Source of the DNA: Flavobacterium fluviatile
Lineage (GTDB): Bacteria; Bacteroidota; Bacteroidia; Flavobacteriales; Flavobacteriaceae
Direction of reading: 5' to 3'
DNA length: 64,000 bases
Assembly: GCF_010645065.1 (NCBI RefSeq)
Contig: NZ_JAADZW010000002.1
Coordinates: forward strand, 434,001 to 498,000
The translations under genes were made by a program, and so were the position numbers. Within the stretch, counting starts at the first letter, position 1; every line of letters starts with the position of its first letter. Below, one piece after another: positions 35,615 through 43,344 of this stretch. The notes beneath the pieces were generated by a model. It worked only from the letters and a program-made list of their open reading frames with translations, was not told the DNA's origin and did not search any database.

Positions 35615-36454
35615 ATGAAAAAAATTTATGATACAGAAACAAGTTTTGCTGATTTAGGAGACAGGAAAATTGCTTACCGCTCTTATGGTAAAGGAACCGC
35701 AATAATTTTTATAAACCGTTTTAGAGGTACGCTTGATACGTGGGATCCCTTATTTATCAAGGCGATGGCTAAAAAATTCAATGTCATTACATTTGATTAT
35801 AGCGGAATTGGTTCTTCAACCGGAAATTTGGCTCCGGATATTGTATTGGTAGCTAAAGATGTAAAAGATCTTGCTGATGCGTTAAAATTAGACACAGCTA
35901 TCGTTTTGGGCTGGTCATATGGCGGATTAGTAGCACAGGCAGCGACATTGTTGTATCCGAATTTGGTAACACATGCCGTATTGGTAGGAACAAATCCTCC
36001 AGGTAAAAATGAGTTTCCTTTAGAGCAGGTTTTTTTAGACCATGCCCTTAAACCTATAAATGATTTTGAGGATGAAGTGCTTCTGTTTTTTGAACCAAAA
36101 TCGGCTTTTAGTCTTGCAGCTGCAAAGGCATCACATGATAGGATTTATAAAAACATAGATATTCAGAAAATTCCATCCACGATGGAAGTCTTTCAGGGTT
36201 ATTTTAATGGAGGGGAAAGTTTTAGAGAAGATATATTGAATTTTAGAGAGCAGCTGAAAAAAACAAAAACACCAATTCTAATTATCTGCGGAGATCACGA
36301 TATAAGCTTCGCAGTAGAAAACTGGTATGCGGTTTTCAGTCAAATGACCAATGCGCAAATGATTGTTTATAGTGGAACGGGCCATGCGCCACATCATCAA
36401 TATCCGGAACTTACTTCGAAATCCATTATCAATTTTGTAAAGCACACGTATTAA
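35615..36454 (+). CDS. Alpha/beta hydrolase
   Basis: This single-domain alpha/beta-hydrolase belongs to a different subgroup from the one at 16989. The nucleophile elbow is GWSYGG (Ser near residue 105). The acid is Asp in CGDHDISF (about 230) and the His lies in GTGHAPHHQYP (about 257). The oxyanion position reads NRFRG rather than HG. No signal peptide is present, so it acts in the cytoplasm. It is a single gene, convergent with the Mpo1-like gene. The reaction is unknown; relatives include esterases and haloperoxidase-like proteins. Confidence 0.88.
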   Translation: MKKIYDTETSFADLGDRKIAYRSYGKGTAIIFINRFRGTLDTWDPLFIKAMAKKFNVITFDYSGIGSSTGNLAPDIVLVAKDVKDLADALKLDTAIVLGWSYGGLVAQAATLLYPNLVTHAVLVGTNPPGKNEFPLEQVFLDHALKPINDFEDEVLLFFEPKSAFSLAAAKASHDRIYKNIDIQKIPSTMEVFQGYFNGGESFREDILNFREQLKKTKTPILIICGDHDISFAVENWYAVFSQMTNAQMIVYSGTGHAPHHQYPELTSKSIINFVKHTY

Positions 36455-36506
36455 GTAGGCAAGTTTCTAACTGAATCAGGTTTGGAAGGAAGAATGATCT
36501 TAATTT

Positions 36507-36971
36507 TTATTTTTTAGAAAATATATTCTCTACAACCCATGCCGGACCAATTAATAAAAACTGAAGGTCTTTTAAGAAAGAAGGTTTTTTGCCCTCAATA
36601 TTATGACCATAAAATTGTCCGATCCAGGCAATAATAAACAAGCCAATTGAAAATATCCACAAAGGAACAAATTGTGAGATGTAATAATTGGCAATCAGGC
36701 AAATTGCTGAAAAAAGCGCAATTTTAATTGCCATCGAAACAGATAGTCTGATATAAAAAATAAGTACAAAAATCAACACAACAGCTGCCCAGTTTTCTAT
36801 AATCGGAGCATTTAGTGATAATGTGTTCGAAATAAAATTACTGGGAATACTCATTAATAAACCAACAATTGAGAAAAAAATCGCTGGAACGCATATATAA
36901 TGGATCGCCTTATTTTTTGGATTTTGATGGCTAACTGCATATTCTTTAAACCATTGCTCTAATGTTTTCAT
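36507..36971 (-). CDS. Mpo1/DUF962 family membrane protein
   Basis: The sequence starts MKTLEQWFKEYAVSHQNPKNK and then IHYICVPAIFFS, which is the hallmark of the DUF962 (YGL010w/Mpo1) family. Yeast Mpo1 is an Fe(II) dioxygenase acting in alpha-oxidation of 2-hydroxy fatty acids. The conserved His residues (H15, H24 and the GHNIEGKKPSF region near 127) and four hydrophobic helices are present. At 154 residues it has normal length. Use of the same reaction in this organism, for example on hydroxylated sphingolipid-type fatty acids, is only an inference. Confidence 0.85.
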   Translation of the reverse strand: MKTLEQWFKEYAVSHQNPKNKAIHYICVPAIFFSIVGLLMSIPSNFISNTLSLNAPIIENWAAVVLIFVLIFYIRLSVSMAIKIALFSAICLIANYYISQFVPLWIFSIGLFIIAWIGQFYGHNIEGKKPSFLKDLQFLLIGPAWVVENIFSKK

Positions 36972-37135
36972 TTTTTTTGATTCAGAATTCTACCAAAGCT
37001 ATTAAATATTTTCGGGTTTTGAGTTAATTCTAAAATCCGTTTCCTTATCCTAAAATTGTGAATATCTATTTTTTCGAATAGTCGTTTTTTTTTAAGCGAA
37101 AATCTATCTTTGGTTTCCTTAAAAAAACAAAAGAA

Positions 37136-37681
37136 ATGAGTGCAATTTGGTATGAATGCAAAGTAAAATACAGAAAAACGGATGATATTGGATCGCAAAA
37201 GGTTACAACAGAACCTTATTTGGTAGATGCAATATCTTATACAGAAGCAGAAAGCAGAATTAATGAAGAAATGAAGGCATATGTGAGTGAAGAATTTAAA
37301 ATTACCAATATAAAAGTGGCAAATTATGCAGAAATTCATCCCTTTGAAAATGCAGACCGTTGGTTTAAATCAAAAGTTTCTTTAGTTGCTTTTGATGAGG
37401 AAAGCGGAAAAGAACGCAAAACGAACATGTATATACTTGTACAGGCAAATGATGTTAAGGAAGCTTATGAAAACACAGTTTCTGTAATGAAAAACACGAT
37501 GGGAGATTATACCATTCCGGCTATTTCAGAATCACCAATCATGGATGTGTTTCCTTATTTTAGTGGTGAAGAAGAAGAGTTAGAGCAATTAGAAAGATTC
37601 AATGCACTTAAAGCTTCTAAGCCTGAATTGGTAACTGTGGGAGAAACAGCGGAGAATTTTATTGAATTAGAGACAGAATAA
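37136..37681 (+). CDS. DUF4494 domain protein
   Basis: This is a cytoplasmic protein of a Bacteroidota-restricted family of unknown function. The recognisable core is WYECKVKYRK near the start, the SYTEAESRINEEM helix, and the ADRWFKSKVSLVAFDEE strand pair. The SESPIMDVFPYF motif follows near residue 138, and the tail is acidic and variable. At 181 residues it matches the family. It is single, with its own terminator. Confidence 0.88.
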   Translation: MSAIWYECKVKYRKTDDIGSQKVTTEPYLVDAISYTEAESRINEEMKAYVSEEFKITNIKVANYAEIHPFENADRWFKSKVSLVAFDEESGKERKTNMYILVQANDVKEAYENTVSVMKNTMGDYTIPAISESPIMDVFPYFSGEEEELEQLERFNALKASKPELVTVGETAENFIELETE

Positions 37682-37692
37682 GATTAAAAAAG

Positions 37693-37724
37693 AAAAAGAG
37701 GACCTTATGGTTCTCTTTTTTTTA
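37693..37724 (+). terminator. Intrinsic terminator after the DUF4494 gene
   Basis: AAAAAGAGGACC (37693-37704) pairs with GGTTCTCTTTTT (37709-37720) around TTAT. Confidence 0.88.
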
Positions 37725-37762
37725 TTGGCTTAGTAAGCACTTGTTTGAGTTTGACATGAAAA

Positions 37763-37858
37763 TCAATAGACTGATTGAAGCCATTTTTCCAAAATTAACA
37801 CGATAATTGTTATTATAAGAAACGAAATCCACAGGCTAAGAAGCATTTTTTTTGTCAT
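37763..37858 (-). CDS. Candidate 31-residue membrane protein
   Basis: A short reverse-strand frame encodes MTKKMLLSLW followed by a strongly hydrophobic stretch (ISFLIITIIVLIL) and a charged end (EKWLQSVY). That is a complete single membrane helix with positive residues first. The ribosome-binding region is only weakly A-rich (AAAAAAGATT). It lies in a 526-base gap with no other gene. It may be a real small membrane protein or a chance frame in AT-rich DNA. Confidence 0.35.
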   Translation of the reverse strand: MTKKMLLSLWISFLIITIIVLILEKWLQSVY

Positions 37859-38207
37859 AATCTTTTTTATAGCAATAATTTGTTAATTTTTTAAATAAAG
37901 TTATTTTTTTAACTTTATGTAGTATTTTTTTAAATGTATTATCTATAAAATATAAAGATTATTGTATTAATTTATCTTTTTTATAGCAATTCAAATCTTT
38001 TAACTGGCTCAATATTACTAAATAAATCGACAAAATGCAAAATAAAACGACAAAATACTTGTTTTTATTTTTTTATTTTTTAAAATTTTAATTTTGGATT
38101 CTAATTGTTAAAATATTTAGATATTGCCTTATAAAATAATTTGTTTTCAAAATGTTCGATCATAGAATTCTACAATCCAAGACATTGTTTTTTAAGTTAA
38201 AATAAAT
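37859..38207. other. AT-rich intergenic region
   Basis: No gene is seen. Two exact copies of CGACAAAAT start at 38028 and 38048, 20 bases apart, and an AATAAAGTTA/TAACTTTAT inverted repeat lies near 37894-37920. Both could be operator-like, but nothing links them to a specific gene. Confidence 0.5.
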
Positions 38208-39440
38208 TTATCTCTGATTATTATAGTTAAAAGCCTCATCCCATAATTTATCAATCCTTATCAGGGCTTTCTCAACTGGTATGACTTCCCATTTGCTGTT
38301 AGTTTCTATTGCAAGTCCGAGGTTTTTTAATTTTGATAGTGCATCTTTTACATCAAAATCCAGCTCGGTGTTGAGTTTAGTTTTAAACCAGGATTCTATT
38401 TGATTGTCAAGTTCTTCAGCGCTTAAAGGAATTTTACTTTTGTATAAAAAAGAGTATCCCAGAATAGTTTCCTTAAATATTTCTTCTTCAGATGAATTTA
38501 AAAGCGAATAAAAGGCACCGCTATTATTCCCCAGATTTTTAAAATACAAACTGTCAGCAAGCATTTTAGCATATCTTATCTTCTTGTTTACAAAATTATT
38601 GTATTGGCGAAAACAATAAGCAGATAAAATTCCCAATGCAATTAATCCCTGATTTAAGGAAGTTTTACTGTTCAGCAAATCAATAGCTTCGCCTGTTTGA
38701 TATGCTTCATACATATTAATCAAAGCAGGAATTACTTTGGCGCTCAATAATGAAATACCACCCAAAATTCCGGGAACCCAAAGCAAAAGTTTGTCTGTAG
38801 CAGACATTTTGGGAATCGCATTTGGAAAAATCGTTTCAAGGTCGTTTTTAGGAACACGCTTAAAGATTTTTAATACGATTGATCCGGGATCAGCAGGCAT
38901 TTTTCCCAGCCTTACTTTTTGCTTCGTTAAATAATCGGCTTCGTTATAATTCAGGTAAATCATAACACGATCATAATATTCAATATCTATTTCTTTCTTC
39001 CAGAAAATATATTTCTTAATTATTTCTTTCGTTTTATGATGACCGCGAACATACAGTTCGTATTCTTTAAAAGCATTTAAATCTATTGAAAGCTTTAAAC
39101 CAATTAAATCTGAATCCTTAAAGGCTTTGTCCAATATTTCCTGCTCTACACGTCTATAGTTGCCATGTTCTAAAACTTTTAAGAGTGTTTTTTTAAAAGT
39201 CAAAAAGTCACTTTTGCCTGCATATTTTTTGCGTTCATCCTCGCTTAAATCCGGATCGAATAAGGCGTAGTTTTGTTTGAGGTTTCGATTAAGATTAAAA
39301 GCTTCAAAATGATAATAATGCTCGATGATGTCAAATAGTTTTTTAAATTCCTCTGCTTTTTTTTGATTTTCAGAGAAACAAGCTATTTGTTGATCGAGTA
39401 AGAATTCCTTGTTGAAAGGAATATAATGTTCTCGTGTCAT
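38208..39440 (-). CDS. DUF3754 (TMEM143-like) membrane protein
   Basis: Start chosen at the ATG giving MTREHYIPF, because REHYIPF-like starts open this family; an upstream ATG at 39482 would add 14 poorly matching residues. The conserved core KIFKRVPKNDLETIFPN, then KMSATDKLLLWVPGILGG (about residues 190-230), is the signature of DUF3754, related to mitochondrial TMEM143. Two hydrophobic segments follow (about 222-245 and 265-285). The C-terminal 110 residues look like a winged-helix arrangement. The function is unknown. It is single, with long intergenic DNA on the 3' side. Confidence 0.8.
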   Translation of the reverse strand: MTREHYIPFNKEFLLDQQIACFSENQKKAEEFKKLFDIIEHYYHFEAFNLNRNLKQNYALFDPDLSEDERKKYAGKSDFLTFKKTLLKVLEHGNYRRVEQEILDKAFKDSDLIGLKLSIDLNAFKEYELYVRGHHKTKEIIKKYIFWKKEIDIEYYDRVMIYLNYNEADYLTKQKVRLGKMPADPGSIVLKIFKRVPKNDLETIFPNAIPKMSATDKLLLWVPGILGGISLLSAKVIPALINMYEAYQTGEAIDLLNSKTSLNQGLIALGILSAYCFRQYNNFVNKKIRYAKMLADSLYFKNLGNNSGAFYSLLNSSEEEIFKETILGYSFLYKSKIPLSAEELDNQIESWFKTKLNTELDFDVKDALSKLKNLGLAIETNSKWEVIPVEKALIRIDKLWDEAFNYNNQR

Positions 39441-39531
39441 ATGAATTTTGAAACTTAATTTTAAAGGTATTAATAAACACAAAAAATACCACCCGTATTT
39501 GATTTTGAGTGGTATTTTGTATAAGTTTTAT

Positions 39532-40173
39532 TTATGATTTTAATATTCTGAAACGCCCCGGATACTTATCCCACAAACTTTTTTTGTTACCATAATAATC
39601 CATAAAATCTTCACAAACAAAAACAGCATGGGCATTTGACCATGCCACAACTCCACAAAATTCGCTGCCTGAAAGGCGTTTTAGTTCTTCAACGTGCTTC
39701 CCTTTTTGGAATCCTAAGTATTTATAGATAGTCGGAGTGTGTATTTCCCCATCTTCTAAATCTTCCAGAGCCTTATCAAAAGTTTTTTCTTTGTCTAAAA
39801 TTTGCTTGTATTTTGCCATCACCGCATAAGTCAATACGGCATATTCTGTGATTTTTTTACTGTCTTCATTCGTTTTGATAAATACAAATCCGGCAGAAAA
39901 TTCAGCTTTATTTAATTCATCAGTTTTCAGTTTAAACGTAGCATTATTTTTTAACGTTATCTGATATAAACTGTCGTTTAATTTTTCAGTAATAAAAAGA
40001 TTGTCCAAACCATATATATTTAAGGAAGCTTTGATAAAAGCAATTGACGAACAATTTGTGCGCTCTCCCTGTTTAAAACTTTCAAATATTTTGTCAGAAC
40101 TAAGCTGAGCGTGAGAATTTGAACAGGCAAATATCAAAAATAAAAATGTCGAAATAATAGATCGCATTGGCAT
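39532..40173 (-). CDS. Secreted protein with Cys/His pair, function unknown
   Basis: Start chosen at the ATG beginning MPMRSIISTF, because this places a proper signal peptide (cleavage near SHAQ) at the N-terminus; a longer frame to 40239 adds 22 unsuitable residues. The mature protein has a TNCSSIAFIKASL helix with Cys41 and, near the C-terminus, AWSNAHAVFVCEDF with His182 followed by DYYGN. A Cys at the head of a helix plus a later His on a strand recalls papain-like or transglutaminase-like folds, but the order and spacing are not enough to assign a family. It is single. Confidence 0.7.
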   Translation of the reverse strand: MPMRSIISTFLFLIFACSNSHAQLSSDKIFESFKQGERTNCSSIAFIKASLNIYGLDNLFITEKLNDSLYQITLKNNATFKLKTDELNKAEFSAGFVFIKTNEDSKKITEYAVLTYAVMAKYKQILDKEKTFDKALEDLEDGEIHTPTIYKYLGFQKGKHVEELKRLSGSEFCGVVAWSNAHAVFVCEDFMDYYGNKKSLWDKYPGRFRILKS

Positions 40174-40239
40174 GAGGATTATAATTTGTCTTTTAAGGTA
40201 TCTGGAAAATGTGGATTTTTGCAAAGCTATAAAAATCAA

Positions 40240-40858
40240 CTAATAATTGATGTTTTTAGCACTTAATTTTCTTTCTGTAATAACCTTTTTAAGCTTCTGT
40301 TTTTGTGTCTTATGATTTTGAATTAAATTCATATTTCTAAATGAGGCTTTTAAAAATGAATATGCCTTAAAATATAGAAGAATCTGAAGATTTCAGTTTT
40401 GTAATTTATGGTTTTGATACCTGAAAATACCAAACTCGATAATGTGTGTATTGGAAAAGAGAAAAATAACTGGATTATTTGGATGTTAAAACAAGCAGCC
40501 CGGATTCCACATCAAAGTCAATCGTGGCCAGGCATTGGACATAGTCATTATCGTTTTCTATAGATTGTAAAAAATCAATGATTTAGATAAGGGCTAAAAT
40601 AAAAAATGAGATTCTAATCTTTTTACGGATTTAAATCTCACTAATTATTCCAAAAAAGTTCTTCATTTACAATTCCTTGCGGATAACTAAAAATGATGGT
40701 TAAAATTATTCTGTGCAAGAATAAAACTAATTTTGATTCTGGCTATACGTATAAATACCTGTTTTTTGTGAAATACTAAAATTATTAATCCACCCAACTG
40801 GATAATAGTGATAACTTTTTCATTTAATTCCGTTTAAAATATTGAAATCAGCATTTAT
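40240..40858. other. Intergenic region with a short coding-like relic
   Basis: The reverse strand between 40582 and 40475 reads FLQSIENDNDYVQCLATIDF then DVESGLLVLTSK and a stop. It looks like the C-terminal end of a lost gene but has no start. A forward 51-codon frame (40408-40563) covers the same DNA. Apart from the terminator at 40597-40640, nothing else stands out. Confidence 0.4.
40597..40640 (-). terminator. Terminator of the barrel-protein operon
   Basis: On the reverse strand TGAGATTTAAATC pairs with GATTAGAATCTCA across an eight-base loop, followed by TTTTTTATTTT. It lies about 220 bases after the stop at 40859. Confidence 0.65.
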
Positions 40859-42115
40859 TTAATTCTGTGAGTTTAATGACGATTTTCCGAATCCATAATT
40901 TATTCCAAATAGGGTAAAAAGGTTTTTGTCAATTCCGAAATTAGTTCCATAAGCAACTGTTACATATAATCCGTCACTTATTTTATATTGTACTGTTCCC
41001 ACTTTTCGTTCACTATTTAAATTACTTCTGTCTGAGTAATCTCTTTTTATATATTCAAACGAAATTGATAAATCCTTGATAGAATATTCTAATTTAAAAC
41101 CTAAATCAAATGCATTTTCACGTTTAAATACATCTGAGAAACCCTCTTCCAATACATTGTCACTTATAAATCTCGTGCATAATATAAATGCTAGATTGTC
41201 ATTTAGTTCAGCTTTGTCAATGCTAAAGGCGTTCAGTGCAGCATTCATCCACAAACCACTTCTGTTGAAACGTTTGTTTTTTGTTGTATTATCCGGAAAT
41301 GCTTCTGAATAAGCAAATGCTAAATCAACCTGGAGTAAAGGAAGATCATCTAATTCTTTTAAATAATTTTGAATTAGAGTATCCTTTTTAATGCTTTCTT
41401 CTAATAAATCAGGAGCCTGATTTTCAAAATCATCTATCCTTTTTTGAATAATTGCTCTGTTTGTGATTGCGTTTTGATATTCCAGATTAATGCTGTCTTT
41501 TGCAATATCATCATTTTCATTTTTTAGTTTTTTATACAATTCTCTAATTTTGTTGTCTGTACTGTTTAATTCTATGTCGAGAGCATCAACCTCTTTTTGA
41601 TTAGGACGTAAGTTTACTATTCTCTCAGAAAAGTTTGCCAGGGCAGTTTTTAATTTCTGATTTTGTTTTTCGTTTCTGTAAGTAATGAGATTTGTTTTTA
41701 AACCAAAAGCGATATAGTTTGTATTTTTAATTAAACTGCCAGAAGTAGAATCACTGAAGACGGAAGCTAAGGAAATACTCATTTTATTAAATATACCTGT
41801 AAATGTATTTGATTTGCCTGCTTCATCTTTTATATTTAAATATTGGAAAACACTTGCGTTTTTAGGTTTAAAATACCAATAAGGGTTTACTTCTAATGCG
41901 AAATTCTTAGGTATTGCCGTGCCATTATTAGTTAAGCTCATTATACTTGCAGCAAATGCTTTAGGATTAGCGGGTCTGTCTATGGTACTTGGTGCTATGT
42001 CGAGTATTTGAAATCCCGGAGAGTTTAGGTTTTTCAAATCTTTAATTTCAACATTTTGTGCTTGATGTGAAAATGTACCCAGCAGCAATACTATTAAAAT
42101 GAGAATATATTTCAT
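40859..42115 (-). CDS. Outer-membrane beta-barrel-like protein of unknown family
   Basis: Start chosen at MKYILILIVLL so that the signal peptide (ending SHQAQ, about residue 20) begins normally; an ATG four codons earlier is possible. The mature protein opens with NVEIKDLKNLNSPGFQILD, a conserved-looking plug or linker. A central helical segment of about 100 residues (about 160-260, KEVDALDIELNSTDNKI) probably forms a coiled-coil insert. The flanking strands and the final FTLFGINYGFGKSS suggest a barrel. It follows the gene at 42148 by about 30 bases in the same direction, so the two probably form an operon. No named family is recognised. Confidence 0.75.
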   Translation of the reverse strand: MKYILILIVLLLGTFSHQAQNVEIKDLKNLNSPGFQILDIAPSTIDRPANPKAFAASIMSLTNNGTAIPKNFALEVNPYWYFKPKNASVFQYLNIKDEAGKSNTFTGIFNKMSISLASVFSDSTSGSLIKNTNYIAFGLKTNLITYRNEKQNQKLKTALANFSERIVNLRPNQKEVDALDIELNSTDNKIRELYKKLKNENDDIAKDSINLEYQNAITNRAIIQKRIDDFENQAPDLLEESIKKDTLIQNYLKELDDLPLLQVDLAFAYSEAFPDNTTKNKRFNRSGLWMNAALNAFSIDKAELNDNLAFILCTRFISDNVLEEGFSDVFKRENAFDLGFKLEYSIKDLSISFEYIKRDYSDRSNLNSERKVGTVQYKISDGLYVTVAYGTNFGIDKNLFTLFGINYGFGKSSLNSQN

Positions 42116-42147
42116 ATAAGTTAACATTTGTCTTTGAATATAATCTC

Positions 42148-42567
42148 TTATCTGCTTAATAAGTTGATTTTTTTTGTTCCGATTATAGTTTCACCACTAG
42201 TGCTTTTCTTTTTTTCAGTAGGTAATAATTCAAATGGACTTTTTTGATTTGCTTCTCCACCTTCTAAATAATAATGAATCTGTAAATTCTTAAAACAACT
42301 TTCCCAGGCAGCTTTAGGAATTTTAGTGAGTACGATATCAGTTTCAATTTTTATACTGCCTCCATCTAATTGCGAAGCGAAGCCCAAACTAGTTTTACTC
42401 ACTAATCCGGCCCCATTTGATGAGGCTCCTTTGTTAAATATATTACCATTAATAATCAATTTTATTTCGGTCACAGCAATACCATGTGTAGAAACCGTAA
42501 CAGTTATAAAAATTTCCTTTTTATCTTTTCCAATAAAGTAATTTTCTATTGCCATAAATTCTAACAT
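42148..42567 (-). CDS. Hypothetical small beta-rich protein
   Basis: This is a soluble protein of 139 residues without a signal peptide or membrane helix. Its sequence is a run of beta-prone stretches (EIFITVTVSTHGIAVTEIKL, then IKIETDIVLTKIP) and ends in a basic tail. The ATG at 42555 (MAIENYF) is an alternative start four codons in. No family is recognised. It is the first gene of a pair with the barrel-like protein downstream, so a shared envelope function is possible but unproven. Confidence 0.65.
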   Translation of the reverse strand: MLEFMAIENYFIGKDKKEIFITVTVSTHGIAVTEIKLIINGNIFNKGASSNGAGLVSKTSLGFASQLDGGSIKIETDIVLTKIPKAAWESCFKNLQIHYYLEGGEANQKSPFELLPTEKKKSTSGETIIGTKKINLLSR

Positions 42568-42787
42568 TAATATATTTTACATTTTCTCAACAAGATTACT
42601 GATTTTAAAAAAAATAAGAATAAGTATTTGTACGGTATTTTAGTATAGAATGTAAATTAATTTGTTTTTAATGAGCGTTTTAAGTTGTAGAGTAATGTGA
42701 AAATCTTGCTTTGAATGTTTAACGATTATATGGATATAAAATAATAAGTCTCAGTAAGCTTGTAAACATTTCAGTCAGCTAATGCTT

Positions 42788-42795
42788 TAAATTTG
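42788..42795 (+). promoter_or_regulatory. Candidate -7 promoter box for the DoxX gene
   Basis: TAAATTTG matches TAnnTTTG 35 bases before the start codon. A TTTC in the -33 position is a weak match to TTTG. Confidence 0.4.
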
Positions 42796-42830
42796 TTTAT
42801 AATTTTTTTACTTATAAAATAATCTTAATC

Positions 42831-43250
42831 ATGGAAAATACAAATACATCAAAATTTCAGGATTTCATTAGAATAGTTTTAGGGATATTTATGATAACAG
42901 CCGCGTTAGGTCATTTTACTTTTCAGAGAGAAGATTTTCAGGCACAGGTTCCTGATTGGGTTCCTCTTAGTAAGGATTTAGTTGTGATACTTTCAGGAAT
43001 CGTTGAAATCATATTAGGGCTGGCAATGCTGTTTCTGACGAAGTATAAAGTCAAAGTCGGAATTGCACTTGCTATATTTTACATCTTAATTTTTCCGGGG
43101 AATATCGCACAATATGTAAACGGGACTTCTGCATTTGGACTTGACACAGATCAGGCCCGTTTGATACGGTTGTTTTTTCAGCCTGTTTTGATTTTTTTGG
43201 CGCTGTGGTCAACTGGTGCACTTGCAGTTTTATTTAAAAAGAAACAGTAA
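42831..43250 (+). CDS. DoxX family membrane protein
   Basis: This is a small four-helix integral membrane protein: hydrophobic segments at about residues 12-28, 47-66, 72-92 and 112-133. The first helix holds the family-type GIFMITAALGHF, where H23 is the conserved His, and the second loop has PDWVPLSKDLVVILSGIVEI. DoxX-like proteins are associated with quinone or thiol redox chemistry, but most members have no demonstrated activity. The length of 139 residues is normal. It lies upstream of the SulP gene in the same direction, with an 86-base gap. Confidence 0.85.
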   Translation: MENTNTSKFQDFIRIVLGIFMITAALGHFTFQREDFQAQVPDWVPLSKDLVVILSGIVEIILGLAMLFLTKYKVKVGIALAIFYILIFPGNIAQYVNGTSAFGLDTDQARLIRLFFQPVLIFLALWSTGALAVLFKKKQ

Positions 43251-43330
43251 TTTAATATGGACTGAAATAGTTCCTTTTATTGTGAATTTATAGTTTTAAA
43301 TTTAAAGATTCTTCTTAAGGCATATTTTTT

Positions 43331-43338
43331 TACATTTG
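43331..43338 (+). promoter_or_regulatory. Candidate -7 promoter box for the SulP gene
   Basis: TACATTTG matches TAnnTTTG and ends six bases before the ATG at 43345, again predicting a leaderless or near-leaderless mRNA. Confidence 0.45.
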
Positions 43339-43344
43339 TGCATT

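Noticed and set aside
40408..40563. Forward 51-codon frame (MVLIPENTKLDN...)
   Set aside because: It overlaps the reverse-strand coding-like relic, has no ribosome-binding or promoter support and no family resemblance; likely chance.
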